A DNA stretch of 64,000 nt from Musa acuminata AAA Group (taxonomy: Eukaryota > Streptophyta > Magnoliopsida > Zingiberales > Musaceae). The translations under genes were made by a program, and so were the position numbers. Every line of letters starts with the position of its first letter. The first letter of the stretch is position 1. The DNA is taken from NCBI RefSeq assembly GCF_036884655.1, contig NC_088330.1:31532001-31596000 (forward strand). The letters are read 5' to 3'. The notes under the pieces are model-generated. The model was given only the letters and a program-made list of their open reading frames with translations. It had not been told where the DNA came from and ran no database searches. Below are positions 1 through 13,180 of the stretch, piece after piece.

Positions 1-200
1 AGTGTGAAGTCACGTACTATCTTCATGTGCTGATATAAAGAAAGAGCTATGATGGCTGTGTTGCGGTTGGGTCGATTCATTTAAGTCGTTTCCACTCCGA
101 TCGATGATAAATTAGGAGAGATGAAGAGAGAGAGTGTATGTGTGTGAATGGCAATGGGATGTCTTTGGAGTGCGGGAGGAAGAGATGGGTCACAGAGACA

Positions 201-220
201 GCTGCACGTGGACGTGCAGC
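201..220. promoter_or_regulatory. Perfect short hairpin containing a G-box
   Basis: The two 9-base arms GCTGCACGT and ACGTGCAGC face each other across two bases, and the left arm plus loop contains CACGTG, the core G-box bound by plant bZIP and bHLH factors. A (GA)-rich stretch and a CAG trinucleotide run lie next to it, as is common near plant transcription starts. No gene is visible on either side inside the window, so this could be the upstream region of a gene that lies off the left edge. Regulatory function is inference. Confidence 0.3.
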
Positions 221-419
221 AGCAGCAGCAGCAAAAAGGCCGTGCTGGAGTAAGCTTTAGCAGGCGAAATTACCTTTCCCTTTTTACCTTTGATGTCTCT
301 AAGTTTGCAACTTCAAGAAAAACATGAGATACCATTTAAGGAACCGATCGATACAATAATGTCTTTAGAGACAATCCAAACGACTTAACTCCTCCTTTTG
401 ATTTATCAAATATTAATGT

Positions 420-1600
420 TTATTAATCAATGTGATTTTAATCATGAATCATTTGAATATTTATTATTTATTTTATATTTAAAATAATTATATTTTTAAA
501 AACGTAACAGATAAGTCTATCCCATCAAATCTAAATTAATATTTTTACGTGACATACTAACTCATAATAAATTATTAATATAATAATATATTTAATTTAA
601 TTTTTTTAAAAAAATTATTTTAGCCCTTGTGGTTTTGGTCATAGACCACTTAAACCTTTATAATTTTATTTATATATAAAATAATTTTTATATTTTAAAA
701 AATATAATATATAAGTACTTCCTAATAAATTTGAGTTAATAGATGTTATAATTACGTGACTTGTCGACTCATAATAAATCATTAATATGATGACATATGT
801 AATTTAAATTTAAAAATATCTATTTTGTCAAGGAAGAGAAAGTAATGAACGATGACGGATAGATAAAGATAGGAGAGATGGACCATCATGTCCTAGGCGT
901 GACGGATGGGGGCGCAAAAGATGACAAAGTGGGAGGTGGTGGGATGAAGATGCCCATGAAGAGGAAGAGTGATCAAGAGACTATTACATGTCTAACGTCG
1001 GACTACTCAATGCACATCTACCTAAGATAGAACCGGAAGCTCCTAAGCTCATCATTAACAAAGAAGAAGCTGCGTGTATACGATGCCCTGATAGACAACA
1101 ACGGCTTGGTATTATTGTTGTTGGTCACTTCCACGATGATGCTTTATCCCGCTATTGATGGTAGTATTAATTTTTAAAATTTAAATTATATATATTATTA
1201 TATTGATAGTTTATTGTGAGTTATACTCTAAAGTCTATTAACTCAAACTTGATAAGAGGGGCTTATATGTTATATTTTTAAAAATATAAATGTTATTTTA
1301 AATACGAACAAAACCATAAGAGTTCAAGTGGTCCATGAGTAAAATCACATTAGCTAAAATAGATCTTCTTTTTAAACTTAAATTATACATGTTATTATAT
1401 TAATAATTTATTATAAGTTAACATGTCACGTAAGTAGACTCTAACGTCTATTACCTTAGACTTAACGATAGGGGCCTTATATGCTACGTTTTAAAAAATA
1501 TAATAATTATTTTAAATATGAGTAAATTATAATGACTTAAATAATATATAACCGAAACTACATGACTAAAATAGATATTAATCGAATATTAAACTATAAG
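420..1600. repeat. Large fold-back repeat with two units per arm
   Basis: Four diverged copies of an approximately 145-base AT-rich unit are visible. Two are in direct orientation (about 480-610 and 665-832) and two in reverse (about 1165-1310 and 1378-1525). The sequence between units also pairs: the stretch around 613-660 with GGTTTTGGTCATAGACCACT reappears inverted around 1305-1370. The copies share a core with ACTCATAATAAAT and a TTACGTGAC motif. The central ~325 bases (836-1160) are not repeated and show no clear coding signal. This looks like a fold-back or nested MITE-type non-autonomous DNA element, or an inverted LTR fragment. Family and exact ends are unresolved. Confidence 0.6.
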
Positions 1601-4200
1601 AAGAATATCTACCAAATACCATTTTATATTTTAGCTGTTTCGTTAATAAATGTCATTACACAAAATACATTCCCCAGTAACATTTACAAGCTCGTAACCG
1701 TCGAGAAAATATAATAATAATAATAATAATATTTTTCTAAAAAAATGTCCCCCATCTTAGAGATAGACTCTCTATATAATGGTGCAAAGTTTCTCTAAAA
1801 AAAATTGAATGTTTGGGTACTTACTATCACTGTACAATATTGTAAATCATACATATATATATGTAGTAATTTGCTATCTTGTGCGTTGATGATAAGTACC
1901 CAAACGTTGAGATTTCTATATCTACAGTTGAGACTTTCCATGTTGATTATATGGAGGGTCTTATCTCCAAGATTGATGAGGACCTTTTCCAGAATAAATA
2001 TATGTTTGTTTTTTCATAGGAACAGAGCATTTCTTCTCCCTTGCAAAGAGATCATATCAAGAGCTGTGATTTTTTTTTTCTTTTATTACACAAGTTATAT
2101 TTTGGAGTATTCATCAAGAAGAGCTCGAGTCAAATCAGGTCTTCATCTCAAGTAAGCGTTGTGCCTGTGGGATCAAATCAATGTATCATCTCAAGTGTTG
2201 TACTTACCTGAGTTTTGTATTTAAAATGTTAGAACAATAAAAATAAAAAATCTTGCTTATTTCCCTAAAGATTGAAACTTGGGCTGTTTCTGTCTGCATG
2301 TCTTTTGTCTTTTGAAACTTGACGACCATACAAGACATCTTCACGTGGCAGAGATCTTCACTTGTATCTATGAATCTAAGCTTTTGCTTCTGTTGAAGTT
2401 GCACTAAAATCCAAATCCATAGCGTTATTCTTTTGCATTCAGTTCTTTATTTTACGCTGTTATAAGCTGTAATAAGGAAAAACTTTAATGTCTTAATATA
2501 AATAAAAAATCAGATTTCATATATTTTTTATGTTTTAATCAATAAGATACTTCACTACACTGTTAAGGACTAAAAAACTAGACTTTAAACTAACTAGAGA
2601 GATGAGAAGATCGCTAGAAGATCTTATCATTACATAGGCTTACATAAATTAGGATAATTAGGAGAGTTCCTTTCATTAATATTATCTCCCAAGATTTTAC
2701 TTATAATCAATAAGATATTATGGATGTCGTGGATCACTACACTAGGAATCTGGACAGTGAAAAGATATATAATTATCTTCTCTTTTTTTTTTATAGGATC
2801 ATCATTGTCATCGTCATAGATGAAGTAAAGATTACTAAGAAAAATGACCCTATTCAATGAACCCCATTTTTGCATCATACTTTTGCTGCAACATTGCTAT
2901 CTTCAGTTAAATCTAAGGGATTTCTCACTGTAAAGAAACTAAGCAGAATGAGCTGGTAGAACATTCACTTTAATGATGACTCTGAGGGCTTTTTGTGCTG
3001 TTTGATGATGAGAAAGATGGAAGTGGGCAAGCGGCGATCCTCTTAATTACCTCCCAAAGTAGAGGACCACAGTATCACGTCGCTTAAACAGATGAGGGCA
3101 GGATTGCAGTCATCATTAGGCACACACAGAAGAGATGCAGTGGGTGAGCAGAAAGTCCCATCCTCTGTTTCTCTGCTTCGATCGATTCGAGTGGACATGA
3201 GATGCTGCTCACAGAAATATGGTTTCGACAAGCCTTTTGTTCGAATCATCATGGCATAACAGCTGAAAGCAGCGAAGGTCTATTCATTAAACCTGAAGCT
3301 GGTGCATGATGGCTGAGCTGCTGTCTGTCTCGATCTCACCTTAAAGCTCTCTGCTGCTAATCCGACAGGATAACAAGTGAGCTCTGAGATGTGATGAACT
3401 CATTACAGGTGGGGATGATTCATCTCTTTTCTCTGCACACTTGAGGTACAGTGAAATCTCTGTTTGAAGCGAATGAGTGGTCGACTGCATCCTCTTCCTT
3501 GCAAAGGGATTCTCACGGGTGAGGCTAAGAGGATAAACAGTGATTAGGTCCCTTTGATTAGGTTATCATGGATCAAAAGAACTTGGTTTCCATATTTTAG
3601 TACTCAACATAACTAAAGATTGAGCAATATTTCATCCAAAATCTCCGCATACATCAACCAAAGCAACAATGATCAATTTGGGTCATGTGAACATCAATCC
3701 AAAATAGATCGGAGAAATATTTTACCTATACCATAGAATATTTTTTTCTAATTAAATCTATTATAAAACTCATTATACTATAGTAATTATTGTTTATTTA
3801 AAATTCTTATTTTTTGTTCGAGGACTAATCAAAATATCAAACGGACCATCTCAAAAATTCATCCGATCTCGATCTTACGCAGGTCGATCATCGAGTCAGT
3901 ACTTAGCTACTTTTGTTTTTACGAAAGCACTTTTTTTTTTTTTTGTGTATGTGAGCTCGAACAAAATTAAGTTGATCCATTATATTTTTTAAATTATTTT
4001 TAAATCATTTTAACATTAGAAGGACATATGAGTTCTCGATTTTCACTCTAGAATTATTCTTTTACCCTTAGAATTATTTTTTTTGGGCTCCTCTCGGAAG
4101 AGTGAAATCTTTGGTGGGCTGATACATAAGAAAAGTAGACGCAAGAGAGAACAGATTTGGGTTGGATGCCATAGTCGGAATGTTTAGTGGCATCGAATGC
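1601..4200. other. Intergenic DNA, no gene recognised
   Basis: This AT-rich spacer has short open frames only on both strands, none with a recognisable domain. The part from about 2880 to 3560 is less AT-rich and could be a gene remnant or untranslated sequence, but I cannot identify it. Confidence 0.5.
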
Positions 4201-4220
4201 CAAGTGTTCACGCGCGGCCT

Positions 4221-4263
4221 CCAATAATAAGTGCATCGCGTTCCTCCTCTTCTTCCTATAAAA
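4221..4263 (+). promoter_or_regulatory. Core promoter of the DUF1295 gene
   Basis: A TATAAAA box at 4257-4263 lies 52 bases upstream of the ATG at 4315, with a CCAAT motif at 4221-4225. The spacing predicts a transcription start near 4285-4295 and a very short 5' leader. Promoter assignment rests on motif and position only. Confidence 0.5.
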
Positions 4264-4314
4264 TGCCGCTCTGCAACCCCCGGCTCGATCCACCCAAACC
4301 CGAAAGAAGTCGCC

Positions 4315-5233
4315 ATGGGAAGCTTCAAGAACGCCGCCATTGCCTTTCTCGCCCCTCTCCCTTCCGTCCTCTTCTACCTCTCCTTCCTCCACCACTACCG
4401 CCACCGCTCCTCTCCCTCCCCTCCCCCTTCCGACCACCTCTGGGGCTGGTGCTTCCGCCACCCTCTCCTCCTCGCCAATGTCCTCTTTTTCGCCAACGTC
4501 GACGCCCTCTTCTGGCTTATCGGCCTCCTCCTCTCCAACCACTGGGTTACGTTCTTCACAATCGCCGTGTTCTTCGGAGGATTCCTCGCTGTTGCGGCTG
4601 CTAATGTTTCTTTGTTTGGGCTTGCAGTTGATTGATCTGTATTGGACGGTGATCCCGGTGATGCTGGTCCACTACTTCGCTAGCCACCCGCTGGCGAAAG
4701 CGGACGCTGCTAGGTCGGCGGTGGTGACCGTGTTGACTTGGGTGTGGAGCGCGAGGCTCACCCACAACTATTTCAGGAGGGAGCGGTGGCAGTGGGGGGC
4801 GAGAGAGGATTGGCGGTTCAACGAGATGAGGAAGGAGTACGGCAGACCCTGGTGGTGGATATCCTTCTTTGCTGTCTACCTCTCCCAGCAGGTGAGTCAG
4901 AAAGCCCGTTATTCCGTTTTTCTCTGTATCCTCTCAACCTGTTTGAGGAAATGCCAATGTGAATCTGTCTAATATAATTTGCTTGAACAATCACTTCTTG
5001 AAATGGTTTGATTTGAACGCAAACCACTTATTTAACTCTTTATCTTGCAAGATAATTTCACAAGTGCTCTCGCATGAGTGTTTAGCTTTTGGTGATGAAA
5101 CCTTCAGTTATACTTGTTAAACAGTATATTGCAAAATGCAATCACAAAATCATCTAGAGGTTTTAGCTATCCTAGAATTTACTTGAAATGTCCATTAGAG
5201 ACTGACACTAATCTCCTTCCCTGTTAGCTATAC

Positions 5234-5267
<34 letters not shown>

Positions 5268-6291
5268 GTATATATATGTATATATATGTATATGTGTATG
5301 TATGTGTATGTGTATGTATATATATATGTATGTATATATATATATGTATGTATATGTATGTATATGCATATATATGTGTGTATACATATATATACATATG
5401 TATATGTATACATATGTGTACGTATATATATATGTATATATGTATTTTGATAATGAAAGCATCCTTTAGTATATTATAACTTTACTAATGGTTAGCACCA
5501 AAATAGCTAACATATCTGTGAAAAAAATAAGTTAATTGGAGAAACTACATTAACTCCAGTTTTCTTATAATAATTTTAGCTTTGGGTATATCTTGAGATC
5601 ATGTCCATATTTTTTACATCATCTATTGAGTCAATTCATGATCTTCTAATGTTTCTAAATTAGCAAAGTAGTAGAGATCTAAACAATGAGGACCAATTGA
5701 ACTTGGTTCCTCATTTATTGTGAAGTTTCTTTTATGCTAAATATCACATCAAACACTTAAATCCTTCTCTATCAGATGTGATGCAGGTCCTAACAAGCTC
5801 TTTATTCACAGGTCTTTTTGATTGGCATATGCCTGCCAATGTATGCTATTCACTCGAGCGATAAACCATGGAATATCTGGGACTCTCTCGCTACAGTTGC
5901 ATGCTTGAGTGGAATAGTCATTGCATACTTTGCAGATACACAACTCTATGAATTTGTGAGCAAAAATGAAACTTTAAGTAAACATGGTGCACCCTCAGTG
6001 CCAAATCTTGACACCGGGATCTGGCGCTACTCGCGCCACCCAAACTACTTTGGGGAACAGCTCTGGTGGTGGTCCTTGTTTGTGTATGCTTGGAATGTTG
6101 GACAAGGTTGGATGTTCATTGGCCCACTGGTGAATAGCTTGTGCTTGGCATATGTTACAGTGCTGGTAGAACAGCGGATGCTAAAGAAAGATCATCGGGC
6201 TGAGGCCTACAGGGAGTACCAGAGGAGAACATCCGTCTGGATTCCTTGGTTCAAGAGAACAAGTGGAGTTCCGAAGGCAAAGAGTAGCTGA
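4315..6291 (+). CDS. DUF1295 / steroid 5-alpha-reductase-like membrane protein
   Basis: Three exons are read as 4315-4545, 4628-4891 and 5812-6291, all joined in phase 0 with GT-AG introns, giving 324 aa. The N-terminus is hydrophobic ([14 protein letters not shown]), followed by [17 protein letters not shown] and the family-typical [16 protein letters not shown] at the exon 1/2 junction. Exon 3 carries the C-terminal signature of the steroid 5-alpha-reductase/isoprenylcysteine-methyltransferase-like fold: [18 protein letters not shown], then a final EAYREYQ segment. This is a polytopic, probably ER or plastid membrane enzyme of unknown substrate; the family is linked to NADPH-dependent reductases. 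Start choice follows the first in-frame ATG after the TATA box in the context CGCCATGGGA. Intron 2 holds a long TA/TG microsatellite and the 3' UTR a 29-base tandem repeat. The family call is firm; the reaction is unknown. Confidence 0.88.
5228..5443. repeat. Compound TA/TATG/TG microsatellite in intron 2
   Basis: About 215 bases of almost pure alternating pyrimidine-purine sequence (TATATG, TGTATG and TA steps) lie inside intron 2 of the DUF1295 gene. It opens spurious reading frames on both strands that encode only Tyr/Ile/Val/Cys-type repeats and are not genes. Confidence 0.9.
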
Positions 6292-6385
6292 TATTTAATC
6301 TGCAGAGACTTGTTGATGCTATCATTCCTCGAGTCTTTGCCATTCTGGATATGAGTGTTTTCCTTTGTATCTTTTTCATTTGAAT

Positions 6386-6456
6386 CCTGTTTCTCAAGAA
6401 ATGTATGCCATAATCCTGTTTCTCAAGAAATGTATGCCATAATCCTGTTTCTCAAT
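6386..6456 (+). repeat. 29-base tandem repeat in the 3' UTR
   Basis: The unit beginning CCTGTTTCTCAAGAAATG starts at 6386, 6415 and 6444, an exact 29-base period, with the third copy partial. It lies about 95 bases after the stop codon of the DUF1295 gene, so it is probably transcribed in its 3' UTR. Confidence 0.85.
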
Positions 6457-9400
6457 AGACTAGTTGTAGGTTTTCTTTTCATTCAAATAAGTTTGTTGTG
6501 GAAACAACTCTTTTACATGTTTATTCAGTATCTTTAAAATGTAAAAACAATTGTGTGCTCATATGTACAAGTTTTCCGAGGCCTGTTTGAAGTTCTAATT
6601 TTTTAGAGATTTTTCAGTGTTGCTTAAATTAAAGTTGAATGTTCCGTATGTATTGGTTCCTCTCCTTTGTTTGTCTCGTATCTTTTACATACTCAGCAGA
6701 TGAATTTCTAATGTAACCAAGTTTGGTAGTTAGATGAATATCTAATGTAACCTAGAGCTGATTGCAAGTTTGGTAATTACTTGGGATATCCTATGAACTT
6801 GGTATTGAACCCATGATCCAATTCTTTAGATCAAAATGCATGAACTATTATCTTGAAGTTAATTCATTCTACATGTGTTTAAAGTTAGATTAGTGTAACA
6901 TAGTGTTAGAGAAACTCTCATAATTATTTATTCTAGATCATTTATTCTTATTTATAAATAAATAAGATCTCATATGGATTAAAAATATAATATGTGGAGA
7001 TGTAGATACGTGATATTATTAAGAGATTATAAATTTTTTTTATCTTCCCTTATTTCTGATCCATCGATCATAGTAATCATATGAAAGATATGAAGAGATG
7101 AGAAGACAAGTCTAGTTCTTATTATAGATCGACATTACTGTGGTTTTCGGATGTGCCCTTATAGATTAGATAAAAGTTTTTTTGAATGACATCGAAAGAT
7201 ACATATCATAAAATTGATCTATTGTTATTTGATTTCAATTATAGTATTAAAGTTTTTTCACGTAACAGTAACATATTATGATTTTTTATGCTCATAATTA
7301 GTATCATAGTCGAGTTTTTTAAAATCAAATATCTTAGATTTGTTGGTTTTTTATTTACAATACTTAAATGATCAATGTATATTATGGATCTACTTTTCTA
7401 TTTAGTCCGTTATGTTATTTGTTTGCGGGAGATGCGAGATTCTTACATTAGATCAATAGACTACCATCGATAATTTGTTGTTGATGATAGTATTATTGAG
7501 GGCTATGATCTTCAACGATCGCCAGCCCTACGACGGTTATACTGGCTACACAATGCTGCTGCATATGATGATTATAGTAGCACCGCTACTTATGACAATT
7601 GCATAGCACTGTTGCTGATGGTAGTTGTAGCAACGCTATTGCGATGACATCTATTAGCTACGGACGATGTCACTAGATGCCAAAGCCCAACGATTGTGTT
7701 AATTCGTGTATGTGCATAGTGGCATAGTATCGCACAGCCGACAATCGCGCATCGCAGTGGCCAAGCAACCAACAATCACGCACTGCGTTGATTGTGGCAC
7801 AATAAAGGAATTATGGTTTTGATTTTCAAAATTATAGTTTTACCCTTATAAATCTTATTAATTCTAGTTTACATCCTTTTAATAGTTCTATTATTCAAAA
7901 ACTTTATAATTCAACTTATATCCTATTAAAATTATAGTTTTACCCCTAAAAAATTAAGAATTTTTTATTTATGTCCTTCATTATAAAATTGACTAATATG
8001 ATTTATTTTTAACTAAATATTTTAATTGGATAAGATCATAATTATATTTTTTTTGCTTGATTGGATTTAGTTTCGGTCAATCAAAGTTTTGATCGAATAT
8101 AGGAAAAATCAAATTATTGATCAATTTTTCTTTTTGACATATTTAATTGAGCTAATGTTTAGCCTTAACCAATTAAATAAGGTTAACTAGTCTAATTTAG
8201 ATTTTTATGTGGAATAAAAAAATACATTATGGTATTCTTTTATAGTTTTCTAATATATTTTTGCATATGATAATTAAACTCCAATTATTAACTCTAATAT
8301 ATTTTTGAATAATTATTATTCACATGTATATTCTTAAAGATTGTAAAGTTATATTTATTTTTATATAAAGGCGTGATTTATATTTTATCATGATTATAAT
8401 TATCACATAAGTTTTCATTTATGTAGATTAATGTTCAATAATTATCATAGTTATTTTATTATTATTATTAAATTATTTTTATTATAAATTATATTAAAAG
8501 ATATTTAGTAAATATTATTTTAACTTATAGCCATAATTTTTATCTGATTGGTAGTTACCTAGGATGATAGCCTTATCGGATATAAATAATAATAAATATT
8601 TTCTCATATATAGACATTGGTATTTTATATTACTGTATTAGTCTTATAATTGCCAAAGTGGCCTAGACCAATAATTTATAAAATTATATTAAAAAATTAT
8701 CCCTAGATAATATTAAGAAAATAATATTCATAATAGTATATATAATTTAGATATTTAGATAATCTCAAAGGAGAATCTTCTTTGAATAATAATATAATTA
8801 GGTAGGATGATATTATTTTGGATATTCAAAGATATTAATACTATTCCATAAGGATGATATGATAATTTTAAATGAACATTAGATATATTAATATTTTACT
8901 TAAAGGTAAAATATTGATGATATTAATAGTTCATCATATTTTGAAAACTCAAAGTATTAATTTTATTATATATTTTATAGTGGTTCTTCCTTCCATACGC
9001 ATGCTTCTAGTGTCCCAATTTTCTCTAGTTCAAATTATTTAAAATAGTTAGAATACGTGTAATTCATAATATATGCTATGGAACAAATTAATGAAATGAA
9101 TGCTTGGGAAATATCTAATCGACTATGCTTAATGTTTATAAGAATGATAATTATAAATAATATAAAGATACTATTATCGACTATAAATAATGCATTGAAA
9201 TATTTAAGGGTTGTTGATAAATTATTAACTAGAATATTAATGAATGAACTGACTCCAACTTAGTATGATACACTCAAGAGATTCAAAATCACATCTTCAA
9301 TATGATTGATAATGCTATAAAACTTAAAGCATTATGCATAAATATGGATGAATATTTCCTCATGTAATTTATTCTTAATTATCTTCCTCCTTAGTTTGAC

Positions 9401-11922
9401 TCATTCAAAATTTCCTATAATACAAATATGAATAAGTGAGACTTGAATAAGTTGATTAGTATATGTTTAGGAAAAATTAAAATTAACATAGGAAAGATTT
9501 CATAATATTTTGACTAGTACTCAAAAAGCTAGTAACAAGAAAAGAAGGTTGAAGCATTATCTATTAAAAAAATTTGCTGGGTCGAGAGATGCTAAGCAGA
9601 CTAATGAAAAGAATATTATTATAGTAAAATAATTCTTTTGTGGTAAGAGAGGACATATGAAAAGGGACTACTTTAAACACAAGACCTGATTTAAAGAGAT
9701 AGATAAAAATGTGCAAAGATTTTAAACTCGACTTTTGTATGTTTAAAATCAAATATTATAGAAGTTCCTTCTAATACTTAGTGTATTGATTTTGGTATTT
9801 CAACTCATATTACCAATAATGTATAGAGATTTCTTTCAACCCAAAAACTAAAAAAATATAAACGATTCGTCATTATAGGAAATCATCTCAAAGCAAAAGT
9901 GATATTAATGAGGACTTCTTGCCTATGCCTAGAGATGAGTCATATGATGGATCTTACTGACATATGTTATGCTCCTACTATTTCTAGAAATTTAGTTTCT
10001 CTATCTAGAATTAATTAGTTAAGTTATTTTACTTTTGATAATGGTAAACTCGGTATATTTTATGACTCAATAAAAATTAATTTTAGAATTTTATGTGATA
10101 GTTTATATAGAATTAATTTTAATCTTGAGTTTACAAAGACATTAATAACCTGTAATCAAATGTTAGGTTAAAACGTAGTTTCAATAATAAAAGATTTTTT
10201 ATATTATGGCATAAATATTTGGAGCGTATCTAAAAATAAAAAATTAAAATATTAATGAAGGATAATATTTTAGAAGATTTAGACTTTACTGTTTTGATGT
10301 TTGAATATATTGCATTAAGGAAAAGTAGACTAAGCATGTTAAAAAAAATCACAACCACTTTATATTCTTTATTTTAGTAAAAAAAGATATTTCATCACAT
10401 TTATATATAACCTATTCAGATATAATTATATGTATCTAATACATGAAAATTCTCAAGCTGTTAACACTCTTGAAATATACATAAGTGAGGTCAAGAGATA
10501 ATTAGATAAAAAAATTAAAATTATCTGATCTGATAAGGGTGAAAAATTTTATAGCAGATATAATGAATCAAGTCAAAATAGTAATCTTTTTGTTAAATTT
10601 ATATAAAAACATGATATTTGTGCTTAGTATGTCTTACTAGGTATGCCATAATAAAATAATATTTTTGAAAGGTAAAATCATACTCTTATGGACATAATTA
10701 AGATGAGCTATTCCTTTATACTTGAGTCAATGTGAGGCGAAGCTCTTAGGGCAACTATATGTATCTTAAATAGGATTTCTAGTAAATCGGTTCTATTTAC
10801 TCAATTTGAGTTATGGATTGTTAGAAAACCTAGTTTGAGACATCTACATAATTTAGAGTGTCCTATAGAGATAAGAGTCTTTAATTCACATAAAAAGAAA
10901 TTAGATCCAAGAACTTTCTAAATTTTTTATTGATTATTTAGAAAAATTCAAGAGGTATAGATTTTATTAGCCTAATCATAGTACGAGGATACTAGAATTT
11001 AGTAATATAATATTTATAAAAAAATATGAAATCATTAAGAGTAAAAAATCTTGAATGATTAATTTTGATATCAAGAAGATATATATGTTAATTCTCTTTT
11101 ATCATCTCCAGTTTGACATATTATTATTTCTTAAAACACTGAGATAATTAATGAGGGTGAACAAGAAAATAATAGTGATGTCATCAATAATAATCTTGTT
11201 GAACAGCCATAATCAATAATTTTAATGATTATGTAGTATATCTATAAAAATAAATTATGACACAAGGATAAAAATAAATCCCTTATCATTTTCATAAGTC
11301 ATAAAAAATAATAATTTAGAAAAGTGATATGATGTGATGAAAGAAGAGTTAAAATTAATCGACCAAAATGATGTCTAGAAAACAATGAATTATGAAATAA
11401 CTATAAAAAGATTAGTTGCAAATAGGTAAGTTAAAATGTAACTTAACGGGTAATATCGAATGATATAAAGTCAAATTTATGGTTAAAGATTTTTCTCAAA
11501 AAGAAGGCATTGATTAGAATGAGACTTTTCTTTAACTTTTAAAAAGGGCTTGTTGAGGATCATTATAATATTAATAGTTTATTATAATCTTATGTTATAT
11601 TAGATGGATATATAAATAATATTTTTGAATGAGGATGTAGATAAGAAAATCTATACATAATAACCTGAAAGATTTATAGAAAAGAGAAAGAAAAATTAAG
11701 CTTGCAAAATTAGAAAATCTATTCATAGCCTTAGATAAGATTCTAGATAATGGTATATAAAGTTTCATGATATTATTACTTCTTTCGAATTTTAAAAAAA
11801 TATTATTGATCAATGTATATATCTAAAGATTAATAGGAGTAAGTTTATTGTATTAGTTATATATGTGAATGATATTTTATTTACTAGTAGTGATCTTAAT
11901 TTATTGTACGAAACCAAGATAT

Positions 11923-12527
11923 TGATGGGGATATAAATAGGAATAACCTTTTGTATATGAACAAATACTAGAAGACCAAAATACGCAGCGGAATAAAATG
12001 GAAACACAATCAAACAGAACACCAAGATATACGTGGAAAACCCCTTCAATGTGAAGGGTAAAAACCACGGGGCAAACTAGAGATAATCCACTGTGAGAAT
12101 AATGAATGTACAAATCTCAATCTCTTGCCCAAAACCCTAGCAACAACCACAAGAGAATAACTAGGATACAAGGATCACGTCACTACCCACAATATCTAAA
12201 ACCTCCCCAAGTAATCACAGCAAGAGTCTACTGTAGATTTGATCTAACCTAAGATGAGAACACTGCTAGATGATTGTGAACAGTCTCTCTGCGTTGTCCT
12301 TGTCTTCTTCCCTTTCTTTCTCTTCATTTTCTGCCTTGTTCTCCTTTTTTCTTTGGAATCTCGTGGCTACAAAGATCTGCCTCGTTGCTGCCTTTTTATG
12401 GCTTTAATCTGTCTCTAAAACGCAGCCACCACACCCCCCTAATCTTAATTAGGGTTAGGTTAAGAGGGGGTGTGGGCTGTGGGCTGATAAAGCCCACATG
12501 GGCTGAATATGGGCCATCAGCCCAACA
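11923..12527. mobile_element. Solo LTR with 5-bp target duplication GATAT
   Basis: A 605-base insert begins TGATGGGG and ends CCCAACA (TG...CA termini) and is flanked on both sides by GATAT (11918-11922 and 12528-12532). Removing the insert and one GATAT restores the reading of the host Copia reverse transcriptase across the junction (LLYETK-IFLTKNFN). It has no internal coding domain, as expected for an LTR left by unequal recombination. Its right part is GC-richer than the host and contains several GGGCTGA-type steps. It is younger than the decayed element it sits in. Confidence 0.85.
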
Positions 12528-12615
12528 GATATTTCTTACAAAGAATTTTAATACGAATGAAGCAACCTATATTATTGGTATCAAGAAATTCAAGATAAAT
12601 CTCAAGGATTGTTAG

Positions 12616-13180
12616 TGTTGGAAAACTTGGGAAATCATCATATGTATATCAAATCACGTGTGATAATTAAAAGCGAAAAACTAATCAAATAAAAAACTAT
12701 GTAAAACGTGAGATGACCTAAGGGAACTCGTATATTCTTGATATGCAAATCTCAATCCATGAAGGAAGGAGATCTTACATTCTTCCCTCTCACACCAGAG
12801 GGGAGTTAGTTGGCCAAGGAAGAAGCAGGGGGATAAGTCAAGGAAGTGGCGGCTAGGGGGCAAATCTTATAATCTTTTTAGTCCCACATCCCTTTTTAGA
12901 GAGCTTTTGCTGCTAACCTTAATAAATCATATTCTATTATATATTAAATCTGTATCAAATTATCTTAGTATATTGGATACTTGATTCTCATCCAATTATT
13001 CTTGGCTTTATAAAAATTTAATCTTTATCCAATTATCTACTCTAAGCTCTTATTAGGTGTTTTTATTGGATCTCACCCAATGGATCTAATAAAATATGGG
13101 CTTATTGGATATCATAATATATCAATCAAGCAATATAAAGTGCAAAAATACCATAATAATAATAACAAAAAAAGATCATG
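12616..13180. other. Second interruption of the Copia relic, possible LTR fragment
   Basis: Host reverse-transcriptase text stops after INLKDC (to 12615) and RNase H text resumes near 13181 (VTKNYILIYKRLDNLEV). The intervening ~565 bases start TGTTGGAAAACTTGGG, an LTR-like beginning, and end near ATCATGCA. I see no clear target duplication, and about 80 host codons normally present between the two host segments are missing. This fits an insertion accompanied by a deletion, or a recombination scar. Identity is uncertain. Confidence 0.4.

Noticed and set aside
3280..3350. Possible miR167-like phrase TGAAGCTGGTGCATGAT
   Set aside because: The match to mature miR167 is imperfect and no complementary star arm capable of forming a precursor hairpin is visible nearby.
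5208..5479. Several overlapping frames encoding Tyr/Ile/Thr or Val/Cys repeats
   Set aside because: These are translations of the TA/TG microsatellite inside an intron.
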